NCBI RefSeq assembly: GCF_013201895.1
Contig: NZ_CP053841.1
Coordinates: 1,612,001-1,676,000 of the forward strand
Length of the DNA stretch: 64,000 bases
Reading direction: 5' to 3'
Source of the DNA: Campylobacter blaseri
Lineage (GTDB): Bacteria > Campylobacterota > Campylobacteria > Campylobacterales > Campylobacteraceae
Shown here: positions 10,828 through 23,186 of the stretch, one piece after another
Layout: each line of letters opens with the position of its first letter
Position numbering within the stretch: position 1 is the first letter of the stretch
Program-made: the position numbers and the translations under genes
The notes under the pieces: generated by a model
What the model was told of the DNA's origin: nothing
The model's database searches: none
The model's input: only the letters and a program-made list of their open reading frames with translations

Positions 10828-12519
10828 TTAAAGCTTAAAAGACTCTTCACCTTTCATAAAATTTTCAAACTCAGAAAAATTTTCAAACTGAGTTTCGCCT
10901 CCTAATTTATGTGTTAAAAGATTACTTATCCTAATAGTCTCATCTACATCTTGCATATTTAAAGCATTTTCTAACTCCCTTATATTGGAATTTAAAAAGC
11001 CTATATGCTCGTTAAAATAACTATTGATTAAAAAGTTTATCTCATCTCTTTGTTTTAAAATTTGATTTAGTGCTATTTTGCACTCTTTCTCTACTTGTAT
11101 TCTCCTTTCTTTAGCTAATTTTGCATTTTCTAACGAACCTTTAAGCTCTTGATAAAACATAGAATTTAAACTATATCCGACCATTCCTCCTATCATAGCA
11201 CCAACAACAGGCACAGGGATTACAATCTGTCCAACACTAGCCATAAATGCAGATGCACTTATACCGCTACCTTTTTGTCCAAGCTCTTCTAATAATGAAG
11301 CCCCATCAATTTCACCCCTATAAAATTTACAAAAACTTTTAGTGATTTCTATAGAGCTTGTAACTATGAGAGAAGGAAGATTTGTTTTTGAAGCATTTCT
11401 TAAAGTCACACTACTTGCATTTTTCATAAAAGCCCCGATTGCTGAACCAGCAAATGCACCCGCATATGCACCACCAGCCCCAAAAGCAGTAGTTTTTCCA
11501 ACATCTTTAATAGCCTCTTTCATATCTTTACCACTTGCTATGCACTCATAAATATTTTGCACAACAGATACTCCACCAGCTATCATAGCACCCATTTTAG
11601 CAGCCTGTATTCCAGCATTATGAGCATTTTTACATATATCTTTTGCTGTTGATTTTATAGGATCTGTTCTTGCTTCTATGGCTTCTTGTGTTGAAACCTT
11701 GCTTGGTTTTGTTTGTTTTGATATTTTTTGATATTTTTCAAGCTCTTTTTGCTTTTTGTCTATATCAATTTGGCTTTTATTGTTTTCTTTCATAAATTTA
11801 AGCTGTTGTTCTAAGCCTTGAATCTTTTCTTTGCATTCTTTTTGAATTTCATTAAAATACTCTTTTGGAACATAAACATCAACACCATTGTCATAGTATT
11901 TTGTAAAATCTTTAGATGAGAGTTGCTCAAAACAAGATTCAGCATCCTTGCCAACCATCTTTAACTGAACACCAGAGCCTTTTATATAATTACCATTTGA
12001 ATCTACTTCAACTAAATCTATTAATTGGTGATTTGCTGAGTTTACATTATAATTTGGATGTTCTTTGGCTACCTTTACTTGTTCTTGCTTTGAAAGATTG
12101 TCATATTGTTTAACTCTAGTTTTGTCGCCTTTTAAGATATTGTCTGCATTTTTCCTAGCTTGTTCTTTTAGCTCGTTAGAGTAACCAGCTTGGGCTTTTA
12201 TGTTTTTAGTAGTTTGATCTTTTATATATTTATCTTTTAATTTTTTTATTTCATTTTGACTTAATGTTTTAGAACTTTCTTCAATTTCCTTTTTAATGCG
12301 TTTATCAATTTGTTCTTGATTAGGGAATATTTTGTATTTACTTATACCTTTTAAACTTCTTTTTAAATGCTCGCCAGTTTCGTTATCAACTCCACTATAA
12401 ATAACCAAATGTTCTTTGTTTGCAGAGGCATGAAGATTAATTATATTAGAATTTATAACATCAGTAGCGATTTTTATATCAAGATTATCTTTTTCTTTGC
12501 TGTTTAATTTTTCACTCAT
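10828..12519 (-). CDS. large coiled-coil and glycine-zipper protein of unknown function (cassette gene 1)
   Basis: This 563-residue protein has no function I can name with confidence. Residues 1-150 are charged and mostly helical. Residues about 160-220 contain an NSANHQLIDLVEVDSNGNY block with mixed strands. Residues 222-268 look like a coiled coil. Then come three Gly/Ala-rich hydrophobic segments (about 302-328, 342-365, 417-455), each able to span or insert into a membrane, and a charged helical tail. It resembles a widespread family of unnamed bacterial proteins. The start at 12519 has AGGAAA eight bases upstream. The frame also stays open upstream to 12612, through a 13-G tract. It is the first gene of the operon and its expression is probably phase-variable. 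Confidence 0.75.
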   Translation of the reverse strand: MSEKLNSKEKDNLDIKIATDVINSNIINLHASANKEHLVIYSGVDNETGEHLKRSLKGISKYKIFPNQEQIDKRIKKEIEESSKTLSQNEIKKLKDKYIKDQTTKNIKAQAGYSNELKEQARKNADNILKGDKTRVKQYDNLSKQEQVKVAKEHPNYNVNSANHQLIDLVEVDSNGNYIKGSGVQLKMVGKDAESCFEQLSSKDFTKYYDNGVDVYVPKEYFNEIQKECKEKIQGLEQQLKFMKENNKSQIDIDKKQKELEKYQKISKQTKPSKVSTQEAIEARTDPIKSTAKDICKNAHNAGIQAAKMGAMIAGGVSVVQNIYECIASGKDMKEAIKDVGKTTAFGAGGAYAGAFAGSAIGAFMKNASSVTLRNASKTNLPSLIVTSSIEITKSFCKFYRGEIDGASLLEELGQKGSGISASAFMASVGQIVIPVPVVGAMIGGMVGYSLNSMFYQELKGSLENAKLAKERRIQVEKECKIALNQILKQRDEINFLINSYFNEHIGFLNSNIRELENALNMQDVDETIRISNLLTHKLGGETQFENFSEFENFMKGEESFKL

Positions 12520-12539
12520 TATCCATTTCCTAATAATAA

Positions 12540-12600
12540 AAATTACCCTATATTTTACCCCCCCCCCCCCGCTTAATTTTTGATAAAAAATAATTCTATT
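12540..12600 (-). promoter_or_regulatory. poly-G(13) phase-variable promoter region of the cassette
   Basis: On the minus strand a run of 13 G (12558-12570) ends 38 bases before the start codon at 12519. Directly after the run comes TAAAATATAGGG, a good -10 candidate, and T/A-rich sequence precedes it. Slippage in such runs is the usual Campylobacter phase-variation mechanism. Here it would alter promoter spacing. At this length the frame through the tract is also open, so a change in an N-terminal extension is possible. Confidence 0.75.
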
Positions 12601-12612
12601 TTTAATATACAA

Positions 12613-12851
12613 TAATCTATTTACCTAAAAATATTTTACATATTAGTATTATTAATTTGTTAGGCTCTGTATTTATTTGGATTTATTATGCAAACTCAAG
12701 TAATAAAATAACTAAATTTATATTATAAATTTATATAAAATAATATTACTCTATTTAATATAATAAAAGTTCTTTACATTTTATTGCTTATATAGTTTTT
12801 TATATGAATAGTTTATTATCTACATATAAATAATCTTAGAAGATACTCATA
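12613..12851. other. AT-rich gap upstream of the cassette
   Basis: Nothing recognisable is seen between the poly-G promoter region and the right repeat copy. The sequence is very AT-rich with no open frame of note. Confidence 0.5.
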
Positions 12852-13075
12852 ACATTAAGATAGTTTTTATTGTTTTTGTAATTGTTATAATTTATTAAAC
12901 ATCATAAAAGATTTCAAGATTTTATAAATTTACTGAATTTATAATACACTCTTTTTATGCTAATTAAACATATTATTTTGATTAATTATGTCCAAGCAAA
13001 AATTAAATAAATTTTAATTAAATTATCATTAATTTATTAGCAGCTTCAAGATTATTCATCTAAAATAACAAACCA
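12852..13075 (+). repeat. right copy of ~220-bp direct repeat
   Basis: Same-orientation partner of 8967-9185. It begins at ATTAAGATAG and ends at AACAAACCA, after which the two copies diverge at once. The TATAAT box is at 12940-12945. It separates the cassette promoter from the broken rodA end. Confidence 0.88.
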
Positions 13076-13085
13076 CAAATTAAAA

Positions 13086-13319
13086 GATGACTTTTTAGCA
13101 AGAGTTATCACAAATGGAATTGCCATTATGATGTTTATATATATATCCGTCAACATCTCCATGACCATAGGTTTTGCGCCTGTGGTTGGTATACCTCTAC
13201 CCTTTTTTAGTTATGGTGGTAGTAGCTTTATCACCTTTATGTGTTTTTTTGGAATACTCCAGAATTTATTAGCATTTAGGTTTGATAAAGAGTATAGACT
13301 CTTAAAAATTAATATATAG
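13086..13319 (+). pseudogene. rodA: 3' fragment of rodA (FtsW/RodA/SpoVE family)
   Basis: About 77 codons (DDFLARVITNG onward) encode only the C-terminal end of the shape-determining peptidoglycan polymerase RodA. The diagnostic segment GFAPVVGIPLPFFSYGGSS is intact. An intact RodA is about 370 residues with ten membrane helices; here only the last two remain. Homology begins about ten bases after the right copy of the direct repeat, so the rest was removed or left elsewhere by recombination. The in-frame ATG at 13128 has no convincing ribosome site. It is probably not expressed. Confidence 0.85.
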
Positions 13320-13564
13320 TCAAACATATTAAAAATCATAAATTAGCATAGGTTTAAGTGCTAAATTCTTAAATACTAAAAACATATAAGCATTAAAATA
13401 AAGTTTAATAACTAATTTATTTTATAAGATAACCAACATATCATTTTAGTTAGGCTAATAAATATAATACGCAATACTATTTTTAAAAACAGTATTTAAG
13501 ATTTTATATTATTAGCTTTATTTTATTTAAAATCTTAATTTAAAAACCTAGTATCTATAATAAT

Positions 13565-13858
13565 CTATCTTTTATTACTACTATCTTTATTGTTATCTTT
13601 GTTTTTTGTTATTGTTTTACCTGATATAGTTATATCATCTTTAATAACTTCAAATTTCTTATCACCTATTCCCTTTATATTTTTAATATCCTCTATCTTT
13701 TCAAATTTCTTATCTTTTCTATAATCTATTATATACTCTGCTGTCTTTTCACCAACACCTTTAATGCTCATAAGTTCCTCTTTTGAAGCAGTATTAATGT
13801 TTATTGCACTAAATAAGAATGTAAAGCTAAGTAGTAGTGTTAAAAGTAGTTTTTTCAT
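13565..13858 (-). CDS. ComEA-like helix-hairpin-helix DNA-binding protein
   Basis: This is a 97-residue exported protein. Residues 1-17 are a signal peptide. Residues 19-75 form the ComEA helix-hairpin-helix pair: INTASKEELMSIKGVGEKTAEYIIDYR, then a second GIGDKKFEVIK hairpin. A Lys/Asn/Ser-rich tail follows. Small ComEA proteins bind incoming double-stranded DNA in the periplasm during natural transformation, which Campylobacter performs. It stands alone, with AAGGAAA as the ribosome site. Confidence 0.88.
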   Translation of the reverse strand: MKKLLLTLLLSFTFLFSAININTASKEELMSIKGVGEKTAEYIIDYRKDKKFEKIEDIKNIKGIGDKKFEVIKDDITISGKTITKNKDNNKDSSNKR

Positions 13859-14766
13859 GATTGTTTCCTTTGTTTGATTATGGACTAAATATAGCTGAAA
13901 TTTTATCTTATCTTGCTGAAATAATTAAACTAAATATATAATTTAATAAGTAAGTATTTTTAAAAGATAGATACAATAGATGTTAATATATAATAGATAA
14001 AAAAATTGAATTATTACTAAAACAATTTGTGTAATGTCAATAAAATACTAAATTAATACAAATAGTAATTGCTATTAAATTAATGTATCATAATCGAGTA
14101 TTATTGTTAAGTTAAACTATTTATATTATCAATAAAACCAGATACTTTTGAAATTATTAAAATACTTTAATGTTTAAATAACTTTATTTAAGTTATTTTA
14201 TCCACCTATATGTAAATTTAGATAATATCCAAATCCTTTTTATTTAAATTATTACACTATGTTTGTTCATGAAAAAACTAAGCCATACATAATAAAGGCT
14301 AAGAAAAAAGTCTTAGCTAGAAATAACAGTAGTAGTGGCTATATCTTTTTTGCAAAAAGGTAGAATAAAAGTAAATCTATGTTTTATAAAGGCTTATAAT
14401 AAGTATAAAGAAGATAGTAGTTTTTAAGAATACTTGATGATTTTTTAATTAAAGCTACAATAATCTATACTATTTATAAACCTAAAAGATAATAGAATTT
14501 AGAGTATTGCAAAAAATATTTATATTAATTAACTTTTTATCTTTTGTGTAGTTATAAAGATGAAAAATAAATACAACTAATTAGAATATATTACATAATT
14601 TGATTTTAATAAACTAATAGATTTTATACTCTATGTTTATAATTTTAATTATTAACATAATTAACTTTCTATATTTTGTTATGATAGTTATAATTTTAAT
14701 TATTAAGTTAGCTAGAATATATATTGTTGAATAATTGTTGATTAGTATATTAGTTATAAATTAACA
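13859..14766. other. long AT-rich gene-free stretch before the rRNA operon
   Basis: About 900 bp with no gene I can support. One 34-codon open frame at 14259-14363 has no ribosome site and no recognisable homology. No tRNA, repeat family or insertion-sequence end was recognised. Confidence 0.5.
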
Positions 14767-14885
14767 AAGTCCGCAGCGACCTACTTTCCCACATCCCAGT
14801 AAGAGAGAGTATCATCAGCCACGACGAGCTTAGCTTCTTGGTTCGAGATGGAACAAGGCGTTTCCTCGTCTGTATAGCCACGAAC
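14767..14885 (-). rRNA. rrf: 5S ribosomal RNA
   Basis: The minus strand carries typical 5S segments: a TGGCTATACAGACGAGGAAAC start region, CCATCTCGAACC-AGAAGCTAAGC in loops B-C, and GGGAAAGTAGGTCGCTGCGGAC at the 3' end. It is the last gene of the rRNA operon. The ends are approximate by a few bases. Confidence 0.93.
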
Positions 14886-15329
14886 AGTGTTAAATAAAAA
14901 AACTATTTTAATTGATTAATAAAAGATAGTCTAATTAACTACTTTATTAAATTTAGTTCTCTTATTAAACACTGTTAAGTGTTAATCGTTAAAAGTCAAA
15001 AGTTTTAATGTAAAACATTTATTCTTGTTATTAATATAAGTTTTATTACAAACTTAATCAACAAATATTTATTATTTGCCATTAATTAAGTTTTGGATTT
15101 GATAATACATTTGTGCAAAAGGTTGGACTATTTCAAACAAGCTACCTTGTTGGTAGTGAGTGAAGAAATAGTTTGAGCTTTTGTGCAAAGATACTACAAA
15201 GCTAAACTTCTTTATCCTTAACAAGGAAGTGATGCTTATTATACCTTTATCTAACATTTACATAGTAAATGCGTAACTTTAGTGTTTGTTACTTTAAGTC
15301 GGACTTTGTTCGACTGATAAAAGTAAATT
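14886..15329 (-). other. 23S-5S spacer
   Basis: No gene. The spacer holds the 3' half of the 23S processing stem (15218-15235) and a small hairpin (AGTCG...CGACT) near 15296-15314, just past the mature 23S end. Confidence 0.6.
15218..15235 (-). other. 3' half of pre-23S processing stem
   Basis: TTAACAAGGAAGTGATGC on the plus strand is perfectly complementary over 18 bases to 18533-18550 on the other side of 23S. In the transcript the two would form a long stem, the usual RNase III target. Confidence 0.8.
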
Positions 15330-18347
<3,018 letters not shown>

Positions 18348-18357
18348 TTTACTTCTC

Positions 18358-18435
18358 AGACTAGCAAAGCTAGTCTTCCGACAAGGAGCTATGCTCCCTT
18401 GACCCACCTAAAGCACAACACTTCTAAAGAAGTGT
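18358..18435 (-). other. three consecutive hairpins in the 23S leader
   Basis: Three short near-perfect inverted repeats follow one another just upstream of the mature 23S 5' end: AGACTAGC/GCTAGTCT (18358-18376), AAGGAGC/GCTCCCTT with one bulge (18383-18400), and ACACTTC/GAAGTGT (18418-18435). They may be processing or folding signals of the precursor. Confidence 0.6.
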
Positions 18436-18532
18436 CGTAAATTTGCAATTAAACAAATTATTAGCTAATAGTTAAGTCTTAATCGGTAAAAGAAGTTTTT
18501 ATATTTTTAGATTATGTTTATATTCTAATTAC

Positions 18533-18550
18533 GCATCACTTCCTTGTTAA
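18533..18550 (-). other. 5' half of pre-23S processing stem
   Basis: GCATCACTTCCTTGTTAA on the plus strand pairs perfectly with 15218-15235 across the whole 23S gene. Confidence 0.8.
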
Positions 18551-19116
18551 AGATAAAATTATATGTATATAACCTTATAGTATTTAAATATTAGACTTAA
18601 GACGGAAAGAGATTAAAAACTATATATAGATAAGTTTTAAAAACCTATATAAGTCGTGATATTAATCTTTGATCATTTAAAACCAGATAACAGTTTGGTA
18701 TTAAAGATTTGCTTTTGTAGTCTTTTATTTAAAGCCTTAACAAGTCCTGTAAAATTGTTTTAATTTATTAAAACTTTTTTGTGACTTTTAACAATGATAA
18801 CTTAAATAACATTAGATTCTAAAATTAACTCTTAGTAATCTAAATAAAAAGTTATTTATTTCTTATATCTATAAACTAAAAAGAGATAAACTCATTAGTT
18901 AGATATATTAATAACTCTTTATTTAGACTATTATTATCTATATTTTAGACTAAATTATAATATATATTATTTTAAGATAGTAATTATAATAAGATACTTT
19001 TAAATCTTATTTAAAAGATATAGTATTTTATTATAAACTTAATATACTTATATGTACTTTGTTAAACTATTTATTATTTACTTCTATTTTTGTTTTTAAA
19101 TCAACTTAAATATAAA
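18551..19116 (-). other. 16S-23S spacer between tRNA-Ala and the 23S stem
   Basis: About 570 bp of very AT-rich transcribed spacer. No gene or further clear structure was recognised. Confidence 0.5.
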
Positions 19117-19192
19117 TGGTGGAGAATAGCGGGATCGAACCGCTGACCTCCTGCGTGCAAGGCAGGCGCTCTCCCAGCTGAGCTAATTCCCC
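19117..19192 (-). tRNA. tRNA-Ala (TGC) in the rRNA spacer
   Basis: The 76-base cloverleaf starts GGGGAATTAGCTCAGCTGGGAGAGC. Its anticodon TGC is in GCCTTGCACGCAGG, its T-arm is GGTTCGATCCCG, and CCA is encoded. It lies in the 16S-23S spacer downstream of tRNA-Ile, as in many bacteria. Confidence 0.96.
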
Positions 19193-19277
19193 ATCTTTTT
19201 ATTATTTATATAATAATTAAGAATTTTCCTTCTAATGATAAGATACAACTTATAAACTTAATTGTTTAAAGTCATAA

Positions 19278-19354
19278 TGGTGGGCCTAATAAGACTTGAA
19301 CTTATGACCTCACCCTTATCAGGGGTGCACTCTAACCAGCTGAGCTATAGGCCC
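19278..19354 (-). tRNA. tRNA-Ile (GAT) in the rRNA spacer
   Basis: The 77-base cloverleaf starts GGGCCTATAGCTCAGCTGG. Its anticodon GAT is in CCCTGATAAGGGTGAGG, and CCA is encoded. It is the first tRNA after 16S. Confidence 0.96.
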
Positions 19355-19415
19355 ATTCGGGAAACTAAAACTAATAACTGATTAATTACTCTATTAGTCT
19401 TATTTTTATTTATCT

Positions 19416-19453
19416 AAGTCAATCTATGAAATCTAAACCGTGATGATTGAGAT
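19416..19453 (-). other. 3' half of pre-16S processing stem
   Basis: The reverse complement of this stretch matches 21226-21263 (shared core GTTTAGATTTCA, flanked by matching TCAATC and GATTGACTT) with a few mismatches. In the transcript the two would pair across 16S. Confidence 0.7.
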
Positions 19454-19514
19454 TTTTAATTTTAATCGTATTTTCTAATGATAGATATTTTGTGAGAAAT
19501 ATCTATTGTACTCT

Positions 19515-21030
<1,516 letters not shown>

Positions 21031-21225
21031 AAAATTGTTTTTAATTTAAATAAGAAAAACTCTTATTTAAGATTAGTTTGTTTAGTTATGAAGTTTTAAT
21101 CTAAAACTTTAAATTGATTTTTAATAGTATATTTAAAACTTACTAATTTCTCTTTAAACAAAAAAAGATAGTTTTAGTGTTATAGTTTTAAACTATTATT
21201 ATATAATATAATTTAAAATTATCTG

Positions 21226-21263
21226 ACTCAATCGATCACTAGTTTAGATTTCAAAGATTGACT
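21226..21263 (-). other. 5' half of pre-16S processing stem
   Basis: Complementary partner of 19416-19453, lying about 200 bp upstream of the mature 16S 5' end. Confidence 0.7.
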
Positions 21264-21363
21264 TTGTAAATTTAAAATAGTTTAACATTTATAATTTAAA
21301 AAACATGCTTTAAAAGCCCTTATTATAAGAGTTATACATTAACTCTTTAAAAAGCTATCTCTC

Positions 21364-21400
21364 AAAGCGGAAATAGAATTATATACAAGTTAAGCTTAAA
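21364..21400 (-). promoter_or_regulatory. probable rRNA operon promoter
   Basis: On the minus strand a TATAAT box (complement of 21378-21383) in TTGTATATAATTC is preceded by A/T-rich, T-periodic sequence typical of Campylobacter sigma-70 promoters. It would start transcription about 340 bp before mature 16S, just outside the processing stem. Confidence 0.5.
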
Positions 21401-21633
21401 GATAGATAAAAGTATAGAATAAAAAATAAAAGTTTTTAGAAAAAGTTAAAAAGTGCAAAAAGTTGTTTTAGAAAGCAAAAAGATATATAAAATAAAAAGA
21501 GGATATAAAAAAGAATTAATAAAGTAAAGTATGGTTTTTAAAATAATAGTTAAGTGTATAGCTAAAAGATAGATTGAATAAATTTAAATATACTTTTAAA
21601 GATTAATTTGGTAGTGTTTTAGAAGGAGTTAGC

Positions 21634-21717
21634 ATGAGAAGAGAAGATCGAGAGATAATAGATAGTGTAAAGATACAAGATATTATAGATAGATTTGTAT
21701 GCAAGGTTTGGAGATAA
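21634..21717 (+). pseudogene. remnant of a pyridoxamine-phosphate-oxidase-like flavoprotein gene
   Basis: A strong ribosome site (AGAAGGAG) precedes a 27-codon frame starting MRREDREIIDSVKIQDIID. This resembles the N-terminus of small FMN-binding proteins of the pyridoxamine 5'-phosphate oxidase (NimA-like) family, which typically begin MRRKDREI and continue to about 150 residues. Here it stops at TAA soon after RFVCKVW and no continuation is seen in another frame. It is probably a decayed 5' end; the match is short, so this is tentative. Confidence 0.4.
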
Positions 21718-21777
21718 ATTTCTAAGTATCTGCACATAGTAAATAAAATAGCTTAAAATATAAATTTATAATAATAG

Positions 21778-21804
21778 ATGTAAGTGAAATTTAATCACCT
21801 ACAT
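21778..21804 (-). terminator. possible terminator after the DUF945 gene
   Basis: A ten-base stem with one mismatch (ATGTAAGTGA / TCACCTACAT), about 30 bases beyond the stop of the gene at 21833, in AT-rich sequence. Confidence 0.5.
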
Positions 21805-21832
21805 TTTAAATATCCTGCTTGAATTTTAAAGA

Positions 21833-23164
21833 TTAAAATTGGGTTGATAAAAATTGGTTAATACCAATTTTGTCATTTATAATAACATCCATTTGGTTTT
21901 TATCATATTTAAATGATACTTCGTAATTATCTCCACTTTCTTTGATGATTTGACTATTTACTAACATTTCTTTAGTTTCTGTATCATTTGCCAAGAATAA
22001 ATCAATAATGTCTTTACTGAATATAGTTTTTCCATCTAAATATATATTTTTTAAACCTTCCATTGGGTTTGATAAATCAAATTTTTTAACACCTGTTTTA
22101 AAATTTAGCTCAAAGTCATACTTATCATCATATTTAAAACTTAAATTTTCTAAATTAATTGAAGGATTTTTTTCTATAAAAAGCTTAATAAAATCTTGCA
22201 AATCCTCTTCATTTAAATTTGCTAAAGTATTGTTTTGAAGTTCTTTAAATAATTTATCATAAAAATCTTTATTGAAATTATTTAAAGATATATTTGATTT
22301 TATATTATTTAGCTGTATTTTTTCATTATCAACATCTATAATTAATTTATTAGCACTAGATATACTTTTAATATCAACTATTGAATTTTTTACATTAACT
22401 CTGCTTTTGTCATTGTAGTTTGAAAACCTCAACTTAAGTTCACCATTTTTTTTATCTTCTAATTTTAAAATGAAATCTTTAAAACCGAATTCAGAACTAG
22501 AATTTACAAGATTATATAAATTTCCATAATCAAATTTTAAAGGTTCGTCAAAAACTGTATTATATATGATATCATCCAGCTCAAATTCTAAGTCATTTTC
22601 TTTAAAGTTTAGTTTAAAACTCTCTTGTTTTGAGTTAACCTTAGAGATACCACCACTTATATACTCAATATCTGCAACTATTGGGCTAAACTTAATTTCT
22701 CCCATCTCATCTTTGTACTCTATCTGAGTGGTTTGTAAATGAACTTTTTGATTATTTTTCCCTTTTACTTCAAAGCTATATTCAACTATTTGTTTATCTT
22801 TTAAAAATTTATCTGCAATATCTTTATAGGAGAGTATTTTGATAAACCCTTCGCCCTTAGTTCCGCTAACCAATGAAAAGAAAGGATGTATGATAGTAGT
22901 TGATATCTCGACTCTTAAATCCTCTTTTATATCACTACTATTTAATCCTAAAATATTAGCCAAATACTCCTTTGAAAAAACAACATCACTTATATTTTTT
23001 GTTTTAAAAATACCATTTTTATGGCTATTTTTAACTACTATATCTTTTGGAAGCTTTTGTGTAAATATTTCATCATATCTTTGTGAGTGTTTAAGGCCCA
23101 AGTAATAACTACCACCTATATACACTAAAACAAATAGTGCCAAAAAAATTACAATTTTTTTCAC
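21833..23164 (-). CDS. DUF945 (YdgA-like) family exported protein
   Basis: This 443-residue protein has an N-terminal membrane segment (about 4-22) serving as an uncleaved anchor or signal. The DUF945 pattern follows: YYLGLKHSQRYDE near the start, IIHPFFSLVSGTKGEGFIK around residue 90, then a long beta-rich periplasmic body built of many Asn/Asp/Lys strands. The family is widespread and poorly understood; members are thought to be periplasmic, inner-membrane anchored. It lies 22 bp downstream of selD on the same strand but has no evident link to selenium. The ribosome site is AAAGGA. Confidence 0.75.
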   Translation of the reverse strand: MKKIVIFLALFVLVYIGGSYYLGLKHSQRYDEIFTQKLPKDIVVKNSHKNGIFKTKNISDVVFSKEYLANILGLNSSDIKEDLRVEISTTIIHPFFSLVSGTKGEGFIKILSYKDIADKFLKDKQIVEYSFEVKGKNNQKVHLQTTQIEYKDEMGEIKFSPIVADIEYISGGISKVNSKQESFKLNFKENDLEFELDDIIYNTVFDEPLKFDYGNLYNLVNSSSEFGFKDFILKLEDKKNGELKLRFSNYNDKSRVNVKNSIVDIKSISSANKLIIDVDNEKIQLNNIKSNISLNNFNKDFYDKLFKELQNNTLANLNEEDLQDFIKLFIEKNPSINLENLSFKYDDKYDFELNFKTGVKKFDLSNPMEGLKNIYLDGKTIFSKDIIDLFLANDTETKEMLVNSQIIKESGDNYEVSFKYDKNQMDVIINDKIGINQFLSTQF

Positions 23165-23186
23165 TTTTATCCTTTTTATTAAATTT

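Noticed and set aside
12520-12612. A 31-residue N-terminal extension of cassette gene 1 reading through the poly-G tract
   Set aside because: Not accepted as the main start because AGGAAA stands before the ATG at 12519; kept only as an alternative form of phase variation.
13128-13319. A 63-residue membrane protein gene
   Set aside because: It is the C-terminal end of RodA without ribosome site or upstream part; treated as a gene fragment.
14259-14363. A 34-codon open frame in the gap before the rRNA operon
   Set aside because: No ribosome site and no family recognised; too short to support in AT-rich DNA.
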